Shown: positions 45,601 through 57,283 of the stretch, in pieces | Layout of the letters: each line of letters opens with the position of its first letter | Position numbering within the stretch: the stretch's first letter is position 1 | DNA from: an uncultured Opitutia bacterium | GTDB taxonomy: Bacteria; Verrucomicrobiota; Verrucomicrobiia; Opitutales; Opitutaceae | Length of the DNA: 64,000 bases | Direction: 5' to 3' | Assembly (NCBI GenBank): GCA_903834135.1 | Contig: CAILHZ010000016.1 | Location: 248,001 to 312,000 of the forward strand | Made by a program: the position numbers and the translations under genes | Notes under the pieces: model-generated | What the model was told of the DNA's origin: nothing | The model's input: only the letters and a program-made list of their open reading frames with translations | The model's database searches: none

Positions 45601-46785
45601 ATGAATATCCACGAGTACCAAGCAAAAGCCCTTTTCGAAAAATTTGGTGTGCCTGTCCCTAAGGGTGCAGCAGCCACCAGTTTAGAGTCGTTTAAAACGA
45701 CTCTGGCCACCCTGCCTGAAGGAGCAACGATGGTGAAGTCCCAGATACATGCGGGAGGTCGAGGTAAAGGAACTTTTACTAACGGCTTCAAGGGCGGTGT
45801 TAAATTCTGTAAGACAAAAGCCGAAGCAGAAGAAACAGCAGGCAAAATGCTTGGTAATACTTTAGTCACTGCACAAACTGGTCCTGCAGGTCGCAAGGTT
45901 CAAACCATCTACTTCACAGTAGCAAGTACGATCAAGAAAGAATACTACCTCGCAATCCTTTTAGACCGCGCAACATCAAAGCCTGTTATTGTCGCATCAA
46001 CTGAAGGTGGCGTAGAAATTGAAAAAGTAGCTCATGATACACCTGAGAAGCTATTTAAAATCGTTATTGATCCAGCTTTTGGTTTAGCAGAATACCAAAT
46101 CAGAGAGCTTATTTTTAAATTAGGCTTTGATGCTACGGAATCAAAGAATGCCGCTAAGCTGATTCGCAATCTGTACAAATTCTATTGGGAAACAGACTCT
46201 TCTATGGTTGAAATCAATCCTTTGATTACGACTCCAGAAGGTGAAGTACTCGCTCTAGATGCTAAGGTATCCTTCGACGATAACGCTTTGTTTAGACATC
46301 CTGAAATTGTAGCGCTACGTGATTTAAACGAAGAAGACTCAAAAGAAATTGAGGCCTCTAAGTATTCACTAAGCTACATTGCACTCGATGGAAGCATTGC
46401 TTGCTTAGTAAATGGTGCAGGTCTTGCGATGAGCACCATGGATATCATCAAGCACTTTGGTGGTGAACCTGCTAATTTCTTGGACGTAGGTGGTGGCGCA
46501 TCTAAAGATCAAGTGGTCGCTGCGTTCAAAATCATTGTAGGTGACCCGAACGTTAAAGGTATTTTAGTTAATATTTTCGGTGGCATTATGGACTGTAACG
46601 TAATCGCAACTGGCATTGTAGAAGCAGTCAAAGAAGTTGGATTAAAACTTCCTTTAGTTGTCCGATTAGAGGGCAACAATGTAGCAGCAGGTAAAGCAAC
46701 CCTTGCTAAGAGCGGCCTGACTATCGTCAGTGGCGACTCCATGGCAGATGCTGCAAAGAAAATCGTTAAACTCGTTTCAGCCTAA
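45601..46785 (+). CDS. sucC: Succinyl-CoA synthetase, beta subunit
   Basis: This 394-residue ATP-grasp subunit has [49 protein letters not shown] and [17 protein letters not shown]. With SucD it converts succinyl-CoA to succinate with NTP formation, the step after SucAB. It ends 19 bp before sucD. Confidence 0.97.
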   Translation: MNIHEYQAKALFEKFGVPVPKGAAATSLESFKTTLATLPEGATMVKSQIHAGGRGKGTFTNGFKGGVKFCKTKAEAEETAGKMLGNTLVTAQTGPAGRKVQTIYFTVASTIKKEYYLAILLDRATSKPVIVASTEGGVEIEKVAHDTPEKLFKIVIDPAFGLAEYQIRELIFKLGFDATESKNAAKLIRNLYKFYWETDSSMVEINPLITTPEGEVLALDAKVSFDDNALFRHPEIVALRDLNEEDSKEIEASKYSLSYIALDGSIACLVNGAGLAMSTMDIIKHFGGEPANFLDVGGGASKDQVVAAFKIIVGDPNVKGILVNIFGGIMDCNVIATGIVEAVKEVGLKLPLVVRLEGNNVAAGKATLAKSGLTIVSGDSMADAAKKIVKLVSA

Positions 46786-46804
46786 ACTTCTACCCTCTCC
46801 CTCC

Positions 46805-47728
46805 ATGGCTATTCTCATTTCTTCTGAAACTAAGATTCTTATCCAAGGCATTACGGGCGACTTCGGTGGTCGTCATGCTAAATTGTCCTTAGATTACGGC
46901 ACCCAAGTGGTAGCTGGTGTAACTCCAGGCAAAGGTGGCCAATTCTTTGACCACGCTGGAAAGAAAGTGCCTATTTTCAATTCAGTGGCAGACGCGAAAA
47001 AAGCAACCGGTGCAACCGTATCTGCTATTTTTGTTCCACCTCCTTTTGCTGCAGATGCAATCCTTGAGTGTGTTGACGCAGGTTTAGACCTAGCTGTTGC
47101 AATCACCGAGGGAATTCCAATTAAAGACATGGTGCGTGTAAAACGTGCTATGCAGGGAAAATCTACCCGCCTAATTGGCCCTAACTGCCCTGGCTTAGTC
47201 ACTCCAGGAACAGGAGAAGGCTCTAATGGAGGATGCCGTATTGGTATCGCTCCTGGTTACATTCACAAGAAAGGTCACGTCGGTGTTGTGTCTCGCTCTG
47301 GAACTCTTACCTACGAAGCGGTATTTCAACTCACAACACTTGGCATTGGTCAAAGCACTAGTGTTGGTATTGGTGGCGATCCAGTGAATGGAACATCCCA
47401 TTTAGACATCGTTAAAATGTTTAACGATGATCCAGATACACACGGCATCATAATGATTGGCGAAATCGGTGGTACAGCCGAAGTGGAAGCTGCTCGCTGG
47501 CTTAAAGCAAATTGCAAGAAGCCAGTCGCTGGTTTTATCGCAGGTGCAACAGCTCCTGCAGGACGCCGCATGGGTCACGCCGGTGCAATCATTGGTGGCG
47601 CAGAAGATACAGCAGAATCGAAAATCGCAGTCTTTAAAGAGTGCGGTATCGAAGTAGCTATCACGCCTTCAGATATGGCAGACGCTTTAATTCGTGCAGC
47701 AAAAGCACGTGGCGTAACCTTAAGCTAA
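46805..47728 (+). CDS. sucD: Succinyl-CoA synthetase, alpha subunit
   Basis: This 307-residue CoA-binding subunit has [46 protein letters not shown] and the phospho-His loop [13 protein letters not shown]. The ATG at 46805 gives the family N-terminus; the longer frame from 46730 lies in sucC. The leader CTCTCCCTCC is pyrimidine-only, with no Shine-Dalgarno sequence. Confidence 0.97.
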   Translation: MAILISSETKILIQGITGDFGGRHAKLSLDYGTQVVAGVTPGKGGQFFDHAGKKVPIFNSVADAKKATGATVSAIFVPPPFAADAILECVDAGLDLAVAITEGIPIKDMVRVKRAMQGKSTRLIGPNCPGLVTPGTGEGSNGGCRIGIAPGYIHKKGHVGVVSRSGTLTYEAVFQLTTLGIGQSTSVGIGGDPVNGTSHLDIVKMFNDDPDTHGIIMIGEIGGTAEVEAARWLKANCKKPVAGFIAGATAPAGRRMGHAGAIIGGAEDTAESKIAVFKECGIEVAITPSDMADALIRAAKARGVTLS

Positions 47729-47733
47729 TAAGA

Positions 47734-47768
47734 TAAGAGCAGCTTAAAAAGCTGCTCTTATTATTTAG
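47734..47768. terminator. Bidirectional terminator between sucD and GH127 gene
   Basis: TAAGAGCAGCTT (47734-47745) and AAGCTGCTCTTA (47749-47760) form a perfect 12-bp stem with a 3-nt loop. AT-rich sequence flanks both sides, and it lies between convergent stops. Confidence 0.85.
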
Positions 47769-49824
47769 TCGTAGTTGGAAAAGCTGAGATTCGTAAACGG
47801 GCAGCTCCCATAGGAATAAGCACCAGCGATTCTTCTGATGCCTGTGTCTTAACGGGACTTTGAGGGAGCACGCCACAGAGTTCGTATTTATCCACGCTCC
47901 ATTCAGCTACTTGTTTACCACGTGTAATCATTCTTAATGGTGAAGTTAAAGCACTAAAGGGATAGTTGTCCTTAGGCCATGCTCCTTGTTCGATCTGAGG
48001 AGTAAAGGCTAGTTCTGAATTATTTAATTCCAGTGCATAATTCCATGAAGTCAAAGGGAAGATATCATGAGATGGCCAAAGTAAAGGGTTCGCCCCTTTT
48101 TGGTATCGCGAGTCGTGGATAATCGTACCCTTAGTATCCACCTGCTTATAGTTTTCTCCAATATTGAGTGAAAAACTAAGAGGACCATAATCTACAGTAA
48201 CGCTATTTTTATTCTCAGTCCACGTACGTGTCGAAATTTGCATAGGCAAAGTCATAACGACCAAATCTTTCTCATTCCATAGCCTCCTGATGCATATAAA
48301 AGAGTCGGGATTAGCATCTACACTAAACGTAACTCCATTGACAGAAACTGAAGCCGCTTTACACCATCCAGGTACACGTAAGTAAAGTGGAAAAACAACA
48401 GGCTCTAACGTATGCACTGTGAAATTAATTTTATCCACGAAAGGATAATGTGTCGTTTCCTCTACGCGAACTGTCGTTCCATCTCCGACTTTAGCAGTAA
48501 CTTCACTTTCAGAATAAGCTCCTGTACATAGCCCATCATCCGAAGTTGCGTACCATAAATATTTAGAGAAATAGGGCCAACCCATGGAGTGATTATGCTG
48601 ACAACATCTGGAACTAAAGGGATTCATTGTTAAAAAAGGCCCCTTGTTGCCAATACCGGGTGCATGATTTTTAGAATCACTTATTACCATATTAGGCGCT
48701 GTTAGATACCTAAGCGCTTTCATATCTTCCATAAATGCTGCGGGTAGTGTGTTGAAAGCAACGTCTTCACAATTATCTATCCACTTAGGATCGCCTGTTA
48801 TTTCCATGAGTATTTCATCAGAAAACATTTGTTCCACCATGCCACAGGTCTCAACAGCCTGTCTTGGATCAGAATACCCCACTCTACAATTTTCATCAGA
48901 GCCAAACATACCACCTGGCACTTGCCCATAGCGTTTACGTACTTCATTAAAATCAGCGTAGGTTGCTTCTAGTTCAGCAACATTGTGTGTCTGCATGTAG
49001 TGCATTGCTGGCTCCCTAAAGGACTCGGCAATATTTACATTGTGCCAATTAGGAAGCGTTCCCTTCATTTCCCAATTCGCCGTACACCGGTGTATCTTAG
49101 TTGCTAATTCAAGAAGTGCTGGATTGCCCGTTCTATTATATAGCCAATACACACTATAGAGATTATCTCCGCCTCTCATTTTTTGCCAATAGTGAGTCAG
49201 AAACTTCTCATCAGGAACAGTGAGTTGATACTTAAAATAATTCTCTAATACAGTGATCACTCGCTTGTCATTTGTATGCTCGTAGTACGTTTCTAGAGCG
49301 AACATCATAAGCATATTAGCCCAAAAGTCTCTGGACCCATCATTTTGAAATTTTATGTTTGGCCCGAAATCTCCATCTGGTCTTTGACTATTTAATACAC
49401 CCTCTATCCACGTATGACTTTCTAAAATCATATGTGTATCATTAAATATATACGCCATCTGAATATATCCTCTCAGCCAATAAGGTACTTCTTCCCAGCC
49501 ATATTGGCCTTGCCCATCTTTAGACAACCAAGCGTTGTCAGTTTTCTGAAGCCATACACTAATCTCTCCTAGATGCCCAGCTAGACCATTGCGCTCTCTA
49601 TTAAGCATTTCCAGAAGCCAACCCTTAGGCTGGATTGAACCAATAGGAAGAGCCACTAAGCGGCTTGCTTCAAGTGGGAGTCGATTACTTACATAATAAT
49701 GATTTGTACCCTGTACTTGAATACGTGGAACACGTGTTACTTCATTTTGCATTGAAGCCTGAGTAGGTAATGCCAGTAGGCTTGCGACTAACCAAAAGCT
49801 GTAGGTGGGTATATAAAGCTTCAT
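47761..49824 (-). CDS. Secreted GH127-type beta-L-arabinofuranosidase (DUF1680)
   Basis: This 687-residue protein has a signal peptide (residues 1-23) and an (alpha/alpha)6 barrel with the GH127 hallmarks: EEVPYWLRGYIQMAY, RPDGDFGP, the Zn/catalytic site ETCGMVEQM (Glu and Cys) and SSRCCQHNHSMGWPYFS (paired Cys; one is the nucleophile in the characterised enzyme HypBA1). A C-terminal beta domain follows (VDYGPLSFSLN). GH127 removes beta-L-arabinofuranose; related GH146 enzymes share the motifs. Substrate inferred. Confidence 0.9.
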   Translation of the reverse strand: MKLYIPTYSFWLVASLLALPTQASMQNEVTRVPRIQVQGTNHYYVSNRLPLEASRLVALPIGSIQPKGWLLEMLNRERNGLAGHLGEISVWLQKTDNAWLSKDGQGQYGWEEVPYWLRGYIQMAYIFNDTHMILESHTWIEGVLNSQRPDGDFGPNIKFQNDGSRDFWANMLMMFALETYYEHTNDKRVITVLENYFKYQLTVPDEKFLTHYWQKMRGGDNLYSVYWLYNRTGNPALLELATKIHRCTANWEMKGTLPNWHNVNIAESFREPAMHYMQTHNVAELEATYADFNEVRKRYGQVPGGMFGSDENCRVGYSDPRQAVETCGMVEQMFSDEILMEITGDPKWIDNCEDVAFNTLPAAFMEDMKALRYLTAPNMVISDSKNHAPGIGNKGPFLTMNPFSSRCCQHNHSMGWPYFSKYLWYATSDDGLCTGAYSESEVTAKVGDGTTVRVEETTHYPFVDKINFTVHTLEPVVFPLYLRVPGWCKAASVSVNGVTFSVDANPDSFICIRRLWNEKDLVVMTLPMQISTRTWTENKNSVTVDYGPLSFSLNIGENYKQVDTKGTIIHDSRYQKGANPLLWPSHDIFPLTSWNYALELNNSELAFTPQIEQGAWPKDNYPFSALTSPLRMITRGKQVAEWSVDKYELCGVLPQSPVKTQASEESLVLIPMGAARLRISAFPTTTK

Positions 49825-49893
49825 AAGCGTGATTATCTAACACTAGGGGGTTATAACTAAGACGAGCCAGATAGCGCTTAGGCTACACGAAAA

Positions 49894-50691
49894 CTAAAAT
49901 AAACCAAGCGCTGGACCACAGCCTGCACCCCACTTTATAGCTTTACCTCGTACTAAGTGCTTACGTAAAAAAGATTTCGCCTTACGCACAGCAACGGCCA
50001 TGGAGTCGCCACGGGCAACGTAGTAGGCAATAGCACTCGAAAGAACACAGCCTGTCCCATGGGTATTTTGTGTTTTTATACGCGATCCTGAAAAAAGGTA
50101 AAGTTGTCCGGTTTTTAAAATAAGCACATCTGTACAAACTGACCCTTGTGCATGACCACCTTTAATTAAAACAGCTCCGCAACCAGTTTTCAAAATTGCT
50201 AAAGCAGCACGCAGTAAATCCTCTCCTGAGGTAATCTGCATACCAGATAAGCGTTCCGCCTCGTCTAGATTTGGTGTAACAAGAAGTGCCCTAGGAAATA
50301 AAGTTTTCTTAAGAACAAGTAATGCTTTCTTTGAAAGAAATTGTGTCCCACTACTTGATCCGATCACAGGATCTATAATGAGTGGAATTTTGGGGTATTT
50401 TTTAAGACTTTGAGCAATGCTTCTAACAGAAGCCTCATTAGGGATTAAACCGGTTTTGACTGCACCTACTTTAAAATCTTCAAGTATAGCTAAAATCTGC
50501 TCTGAAATAATTTTTGGCTTAATTGGATTAATTGATCTAACGCCTTTAGAATTTTGCACAGTCACTGCAGTGATTGCTGTACATGCATATCCGCCTAAAG
50601 CACTTAAGGTTCTTAGATCTGCCTGTATTCCAGCTCCGGCTATACTATCTGAGCCAGCTACAGATAAAACAATAGCACTCCTAGGTTTCAC
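49894..50691 (-). CDS. thiD: Hydroxymethylpyrimidine/phosphomethylpyrimidine kinase
   Basis: This 265-residue ribokinase-fold enzyme phosphorylates HMP twice. Motifs: LSVAGSDSIAGAGIQADLRTLSALGGYACTAITAVTVQN (in parts), VIDPVIGSSSGTQFL, TPNLDEAERLSG, KGGHAQG and the anion hole TQNTHGTGCVLSSAIA. GTG start overlaps the thiF stop by 4 bp. Last gene of the thi operon. Confidence 0.95.
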   Translation of the reverse strand: MKPRSAIVLSVAGSDSIAGAGIQADLRTLSALGGYACTAITAVTVQNSKGVRSINPIKPKIISEQILAILEDFKVGAVKTGLIPNEASVRSIAQSLKKYPKIPLIIDPVIGSSSGTQFLSKKALLVLKKTLFPRALLVTPNLDEAERLSGMQITSGEDLLRAALAILKTGCGAVLIKGGHAQGSVCTDVLILKTGQLYLFSGSRIKTQNTHGTGCVLSSAIAYYVARGDSMAVAVRKAKSFLRKHLVRGKAIKWGAGCGPALGLF

Positions 50692-51800
50692 GAACCAGAA
50701 AGCTCCCAGAGTTTAAATCCACCCTTTAAGCTTATTGTTATCTTAAAATTACTACGCTGTCTTAAAATTTCTGCTGCTTTTAAGCTGCGTACTCCACCCG
50801 CACAGTAAAAGACCGTTGTATCATTTGCATTAAGGGATGCTTCTTCAGGCATAAGCGCTGCCTGCAACTTACTGAGAGGTAAATGCAGTGAAGGCATGAT
50901 TGCGCCCATTTCTCTTTCCCATTCTTCACGCACATCTACAAGCTGAAGTTTAGGATTAGTTTTAAGCATTGCTCTTAACTCTGTGGCATCAATTTCCTTA
51001 ATTTCGTTCATGGGTATATCGCAAGTTTTTCCAAAGTCTTCACTAGGAAGCTGAGTTATTTTTAGGTTAGCAGCAACAAGTGATAACGCAATAATATGCG
51101 TTTTCATAGTAAGCGCGTTTATTAGAAAAAGTTTACCTCTTAAAGGCTCTCCAATACCTGTAAGCACTTTAATCGCCTCACATGCTTGAGCCGTCCCAAT
51201 AAGACCTGGAAGTACACCTAAGACACCCGCTTCTGAACAATTAGGTACAGTTCCAGCAGCAGGAGGTTCAGGGAATAAACAGCGGTACGTAGGACCACCC
51301 TTAAAGTTAAATACACTGAGTTGGCCATCGAAGCCCTGAATTGCTCCGAAGACGAAAGGCTTACCAGATATGACACAGGCGTCATTTACTAAATACCGTG
51401 TAGCAAAGTTATCAGATCCGTCCACGACCACATCACAGGAATTAACAAGCTTCAGTGCATTGACTCTGTTGAAGCGCTCCTTAACTACTTCAATTTGAAT
51501 AAGCGGATTTAGCTGACCAAGTTTCTTAGCAGCGCATAAAACCTTTGGCTGACCCTTATCCTCTGAAGTATAAAGGACTTGGCGCTGGAGATTCGATAAA
51601 TCAACTAAGTCATCATCGACTATGATCAGTTTTCCTACACCTGCTGCAGCAAGATAAAGCAGCACAGGACAACCTAATCCACCCGCACCAATAACAAGGA
51701 CAGTACTCTTTTTTAGCGCTGCTTGTGCATCAGGGCCAAATCCTTGTAGGCTTAGGTGACGCTGATAACGCACTAATTCTTCATTAGAAAACGCATTCAT
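50688..51800 (-). CDS. thiF: ThiS adenylyltransferase with C-terminal rhodanese domain
   Basis: This 370-residue protein has an E1-like adenylating domain (residues about 1-245) with GAGGLGCPVLLYLAAAG, QRQVLY, DGSDNFATRYLVND and a FPEPPAAGTVPNC segment (one Cys of the zinc pair). A rhodanese domain occupies about 270-370 (QLVDVREEWEREMG, active-site FYCAGGVRSLKA). It activates ThiS and may also deliver sulfur through the rhodanese Cys. The MoeB-like architecture is common in thi operons. Start at 51800 gives ATGA overlap with thiH. Confidence 0.93.
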   Translation of the reverse strand: MNAFSNEELVRYQRHLSLQGFGPDAQAALKKSTVLVIGAGGLGCPVLLYLAAAGVGKLIIVDDDLVDLSNLQRQVLYTSEDKGQPKVLCAAKKLGQLNPLIQIEVVKERFNRVNALKLVNSCDVVVDGSDNFATRYLVNDACVISGKPFVFGAIQGFDGQLSVFNFKGGPTYRCLFPEPPAAGTVPNCSEAGVLGVLPGLIGTAQACEAIKVLTGIGEPLRGKLFLINALTMKTHIIALSLVAANLKITQLPSEDFGKTCDIPMNEIKEIDATELRAMLKTNPKLQLVDVREEWEREMGAIMPSLHLPLSKLQAALMPEEASLNANDTTVFYCAGGVRSLKAAEILRQRSNFKITISLKGGFKLWELSGS

Positions 51801-52939
51801 TTTGCTATAGAAAGGACAGGAGCTTGCCCATCGTAAGTTAAATCCCAGTCTTTCCACACTGCATCGTAGCCTGCTGATTTTAAAAATGAAGCTACCTCTA
51901 ATGGACTGCGTTCATCATCAATTGCAAATTGTTCTAAGGAGTCCATGTCACTTGCATAACCGCCTGGATTTGTTTTTGACCCCGCACTCATTGAAGTAAA
52001 TCCGAGACGATATGCGTTATTTCTGAACTCTATTCCCTCACGTGTAGATAAGGATAATTCTAGTTCCTGACTAAATAATCGAAATGCACAGGCTGCTTGA
52101 ACTAGGCAGCGTTCATCAAAGTGAGTGACTTCAATTTTACTGCCCTCATGCGGGCGAAGTCTTGGGAAAGATAAACTGTATTTAGTTTTCCAATAAGTTT
52201 TCTCAAGGTATCTTAGATGTAGCCCAATATACCACGATTCAGCTCTCCAATCTGACAAACCATACAGAGCCCCTAAACCGATTTTCTTTACTCCGGCTTT
52301 ACCTAGCCTATCTGGCGTTTCTAAACGATATTCAATATCAGACTTAGGCCCTTTTAAATGATACTTAGGATAAACTACTGGGTCGTACGTTTCTTGATAC
52401 ACAAGAACAGAATTTAACCCATTTTCAGTAAGATAAGCATATTCTTTCTGCTCAAGTGGCTGCACCTCCATAGACAAACTCGAAAATCTTGGTCTAAGTA
52501 AACGCATTGCATTAGCTATGTATTCAGCGCCGTAGCGCGATGACTCTCCTGTAACAAGTAACACATGTTCAAATCCATGCGCTTTAAGTACATCCGCTTC
52601 AGCTAAAATTTCAGAATCTGTGAGTGCTTTACGAGGAATTTTATTTTGTGCACTAAACCCGCAGTAGGTGCATACATTAGCACATATATTTGTCAGATAC
52701 ATTGGCGCATACAACTGCATCGTTTTACCAAATCTTTCTACAGTAAGCTGGTGGCTTAATTGAGCCATTTCTTCGAGATAAGGTTCTGCTGCAATAGAGA
52801 GCAGTGCCGCAAGATCATCGAGGGATAACCCTGTTCTAACATGACTTAAAGCCCTTACAACATCGCTTTTTTTCTTAGTCTTTATTGACTCAGAGATCTG
52901 GCTAAAGTCGTGTTTTTTCCACTCAGAAACAAAAGTCAT
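51797..52939 (-). CDS. thiH: Tyrosine lyase (dehydroglycine synthase), radical SAM
   Basis: ThiH cleaves tyrosine to give dehydroglycine for thiazole synthesis. The 380-residue protein has the cluster motif CANVCTYCGF, LLVTGESSRYGAEYI, QETYDPVVYPKYHLKGPKSDIEYRL (in parts) and FPRLRPHEG. The choice of ThiH, not the oxygen-dependent ThiO, suits low-oxygen growth. ATG at 52939 is preferred over TTG at 52954, which overlaps thiG. Confidence 0.95.
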   Translation of the reverse strand: MTFVSEWKKHDFSQISESIKTKKKSDVVRALSHVRTGLSLDDLAALLSIAAEPYLEEMAQLSHQLTVERFGKTMQLYAPMYLTNICANVCTYCGFSAQNKIPRKALTDSEILAEADVLKAHGFEHVLLVTGESSRYGAEYIANAMRLLRPRFSSLSMEVQPLEQKEYAYLTENGLNSVLVYQETYDPVVYPKYHLKGPKSDIEYRLETPDRLGKAGVKKIGLGALYGLSDWRAESWYIGLHLRYLEKTYWKTKYSLSFPRLRPHEGSKIEVTHFDERCLVQAACAFRLFSQELELSLSTREGIEFRNNAYRLGFTSMSAGSKTNPGGYASDMDSLEQFAIDDERSPLEVASFLKSAGYDAVWKDWDLTYDGQAPVLSIAK

Positions 52940-52950
52940 AAAATAAAAAT

Positions 52951-53736
52951 TCAAGAAGTGCCGCTTGAAAGAAACGAAGTGAGTGGAGATGTCGCAGAAG
53001 CAGAAACTTTGGCACCACTAAGACCTGCTTCATAGCCAAGTCTACCCGCCTTGACTGCTTTCTTAAAGGCTTCACCCATAGCAACAGGATCACGTGCAGC
53101 AGCAATTGCTGTATTAACAAGTACTGCGTCGGCACCCATTTCAAGTGCAGCAGCCGCATGCGAAGGAGCACCAAGTCCAGCATCAATCACAACAGGGACG
53201 CGGGATTGGCTAATAATAATTTCAAGAAATACGCGCGATTCTAAACCCCGATTACTGCCTATAGGTGCACCTAAAGGCATAACTGCAGCAGCGCCTGCTT
53301 CTTCGAGTTGCTTGCACAAAACGGGATCTGCATGCACGTAAGGAAGTACCACAAACCCACGCTTCACAAGTTCCTTAGTTGCAATGAGCGTTTCAATAGG
53401 GTCAGGCATCAGATACTTCGGATCAGGATGAATTTCTAACTTAAGCCAATTAGTTTGAAGTGCTTCACGTGCTAGTTCTGCAGCTAAGATTGCTTCTTTT
53501 GCATCTCTAACACCCGACGTATTAGGTAAGAGTCTATATTTCTTAGTATCTAGTTTAGATAAAATATCGTCGTCTTGCCCTCCTGTTCTTACACGCCTAA
53601 GTGCTACAGTCACCATCTCTGAACCAGTAGCAACAATACTGTCGCGCATCATATCTGAGGAGCTGTATTTTCCTGTTCCCACAAAGAGTCGGGAACTAAA
53701 CGATACGCCATGAATAACAAGTGGCTTAGAATTCAT
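52951..53736 (-). CDS. thiG: Thiazole synthase
   Basis: This 261-residue TIM barrel has [45 protein letters not shown] (Schiff-base Lys region), [35 protein letters not shown] (in parts) and [22 protein letters not shown] (in parts). It builds thiazole phosphate from DXP, dehydroglycine and ThiS thiocarboxylate. Confidence 0.96.
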   Translation of the reverse strand: MNSKPLVIHGVSFSSRLFVGTGKYSSSDMMRDSIVATGSEMVTVALRRVRTGGQDDDILSKLDTKKYRLLPNTSGVRDAKEAILAAELAREALQTNWLKLEIHPDPKYLMPDPIETLIATKELVKRGFVVLPYVHADPVLCKQLEEAGAAAVMPLGAPIGSNRGLESRVFLEIIISQSRVPVVIDAGLGAPSHAAAALEMGADAVLVNTAIAAARDPVAMGEAFKKAVKAGRLGYEAGLSGAKVSASATSPLTSFLSSGTS

Positions 53737-53754
53737 ATTTTAAAATCAGTTTAT

Positions 53755-54390
53755 TTAAACGCTCCAGGCCTTAAGAAAAGCGGCTACATTTTCATTTACA
53801 GTGTCGTTACGCAAAAGTGCTGAACACACCGCTGTTCCCGCAGCACCTAAATCACGACATAAAGGAACATCACTTACTTCAATACCACCAATTGCCCATG
53901 CAGGAATTGATCCTAAATTTTGAATTAACTGACGTATACCGTCATAACCTTGCAGAGGTGCTAATTCTTTTTTTGTACGAGTAAATCGTAGAGGTCCTAC
54001 TCCCACATAATCCATACATCCGGCCTTAGCTGCTTTCTCGGCTTCATGGATATAATTTACTGTTCCTCCCAATATTTTATCAGGTCCAATTAAGCGTCTT
54101 GCTTCACGCCATTCTAAATCAGTACGACCTAAGTGCACTCCGTTTGCATCTACCTCTAGAGCAATCTGAACGTTATCATTAACGATAAATATCGTTCCAT
54201 GATCTTTACATATTTTTGCCGCAATACGGGCAGTATCTAGCCACTGCTGGTAAGGCGCATCTTTCATTCTAAGCTGAATCCACTTTACTCCAGCAGCGCA
54301 TAGTTTTTTAACCTGATCTTCTTGGGCAAGTGGACCCCCGTGTTGAGTGATCGCCATTAAGGGATACCGTTGTGATATAGAAAGTGCCAT
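53755..54390 (-). CDS. thiE: Thiamine-phosphate synthase
   Basis: This 211-residue TIM barrel joins HMP-PP and thiazole phosphate. Motifs: WIQLRMKDA, FIVNDNVQIALEVDANGVHLGRTD (in parts), GGTVNYIHEAEKA, YVGVGPLRFTRTK and WAIGGIEVSDVP. Four bases after thiS, 18 bp before thiG. Confidence 0.94.
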   Translation of the reverse strand: MALSISQRYPLMAITQHGGPLAQEDQVKKLCAAGVKWIQLRMKDAPYQQWLDTARIAAKICKDHGTIFIVNDNVQIALEVDANGVHLGRTDLEWREARRLIGPDKILGGTVNYIHEAEKAAKAGCMDYVGVGPLRFTRTKKELAPLQGYDGIRQLIQNLGSIPAWAIGGIEVSDVPLCRDLGAAGTAVCSALLRNDTVNENVAAFLKAWSV

Positions 54391-54394
54391 ATAC

Positions 54395-56559
<2,165 letters not shown>

Positions 56560-56621
56560 TTAGCTTTTCGCGCTACCTATCGCCTAAAAGAATACACAGG
56601 CCCTTTTCTCTTGGAGCCCCT

Positions 56622-56716
56622 GTTTTCCCTACGGCGACATTAAGCGCATCAGGTTCGAAGGATTTAAGAGCAGATCGTGCTCCTGTCTCAGCCCAGCGCT
56701 CCGGGCTCTCCTAAAC
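56622..56716 (-). promoter_or_regulatory. TPP riboswitch (thi-box) upstream of thiC
   Basis: The reverse strand carries the aptamer: P1 GTTT/AAAC, P2 AGGA..AGCCC with GGGCTGAGA and TCCT, an optional P3 stem (GAGC/GCTC), and the P4/P5 side with GAACCTGATGCGCTTAATG and CGCCGTAGGGA. The CUGAGA and ACCUGA...GCGUAGGGA blocks are the diagnostic thi-box. It lies 75 nt before the thiC ATG. The downstream switch mechanism is not obvious; ACAGG/CCTGT can pair weakly right after P1. Confidence 0.96.
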
Positions 56717-56849
56717 GAGGTGAAGCTATACACTATGACAAACTTTCAATATTTCAACCGAAACCTATTGGCGTAAATTAAACTAAAATATGCCGATTCC
56801 TCTGGACATAAAACTATGAAATAGCATGTTTCCTCAGCGCATCAGGAAA

Positions 56850-56956
56850 AGTTATGTAAAAACATAGCTTTAGCCAACCAAGCCGGGAGCGGCTAGGATG
56901 GATCGGGCATAAAAAAACCGATGGATAAGGCTTTTGCCTTATGCCGACTGCTCCCG
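56850..56956 (+). ncRNA. Structured RNA with two alternative folds, unidentified
   Basis: In the 490-bp gap between thiC and the next gene, AGTTATGT-AAAA-ACATAGCT (850-869 of 56 kb) is one hairpin. CGGGAGC (56884-56890) closes with GCTCCCG (56950-56956) around two hairpins: ATCGG/CCGAT (56902-56906, 56918-56922) and ATAAGGC-TTTT-GCCTTAT (56925-56942). A competing 7-bp pairing, GGCATAA (56906-56912) with TTATGCC (56939-56945), excludes both inner hairpins. A terminator follows at 56966. This looks like a small RNA or riboswitch-like leader; no known class recognised. Confidence 0.6.
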
Positions 56957-56965
56957 AAAATGATG

Positions 56966-56996
56966 CCAACGTTTCACTGCGTTGGTTTTTATTTTT
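56966..56996 (+). terminator. Strong rho-independent terminator of the structured RNA
   Basis: CCAACG (56966-56971) pairs with CGTTGG (56980-56985) around an 8-nt loop, followed by TTTTTATTTTT (56986-56996). It lies 10 nt after the closing stem of the structured element, so the two form one transcription unit or an attenuator before the small ORF. Confidence 0.88.
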
Positions 56997-57037
56997 CCAG
57001 AAACCTGCTGCGGGTAAAAAATCACCATTCCCGCAAC

Positions 57038-57283
57038 ATGATAAAACTATATAAGAACTATCCTAGGCTAAGCTTTCGGCTAAATCCAAACAATCCGAAC
57101 CATCATCTCTGGAATAATAACGGGACGATATTCTTTGACTGCACAATACATCCCACGCCTTATACAAAATTAAGGATCAGGCATTCTTTACAAACAAGCG
57201 ACCTTAGCACTGCACTCATCAAACGAGATTTCCTTTTAGGAGAACTGCTACAAGGAATCTTCCCTGCTGAACTTAAGCTATAA
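57038..57283 (+). CDS. Small protein resembling arm-type N-terminal domain of tyrosine recombinases
   Basis: This 81-residue ORF starts at ATG 57038. After a basic, Asn/Pro-rich start, the pattern GTIFFDCTIHPTPYTKLRIRHSLQTSDLSTALIKRD (in parts; aromatic strand, K.R.R.SL.T.D, then helix A..KRD) resembles the three-strand plus helix arm-binding domain at the start of many phage-type integrases. No catalytic domain follows: the ORF ends 11 bp inside the convergent ATP-grasp-like gene. It could be a free-standing DNA-binding protein, an integrase remnant, or a chance ORF. It follows the structured RNA and terminator by 42 bp. Confidence 0.5.
   Translation: MIKLYKNYPRLSFRLNPNNPNHHLWNNNGTIFFDCTIHPTPYTKLRIRHSLQTSDLSTALIKRDFLLGELLQGIFPAELKL

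Noticed and set aside
46730-46804. N-terminal extension of sucD
   Set aside because: These codons lie inside sucC in another frame and do not match the SucD family N-terminus.
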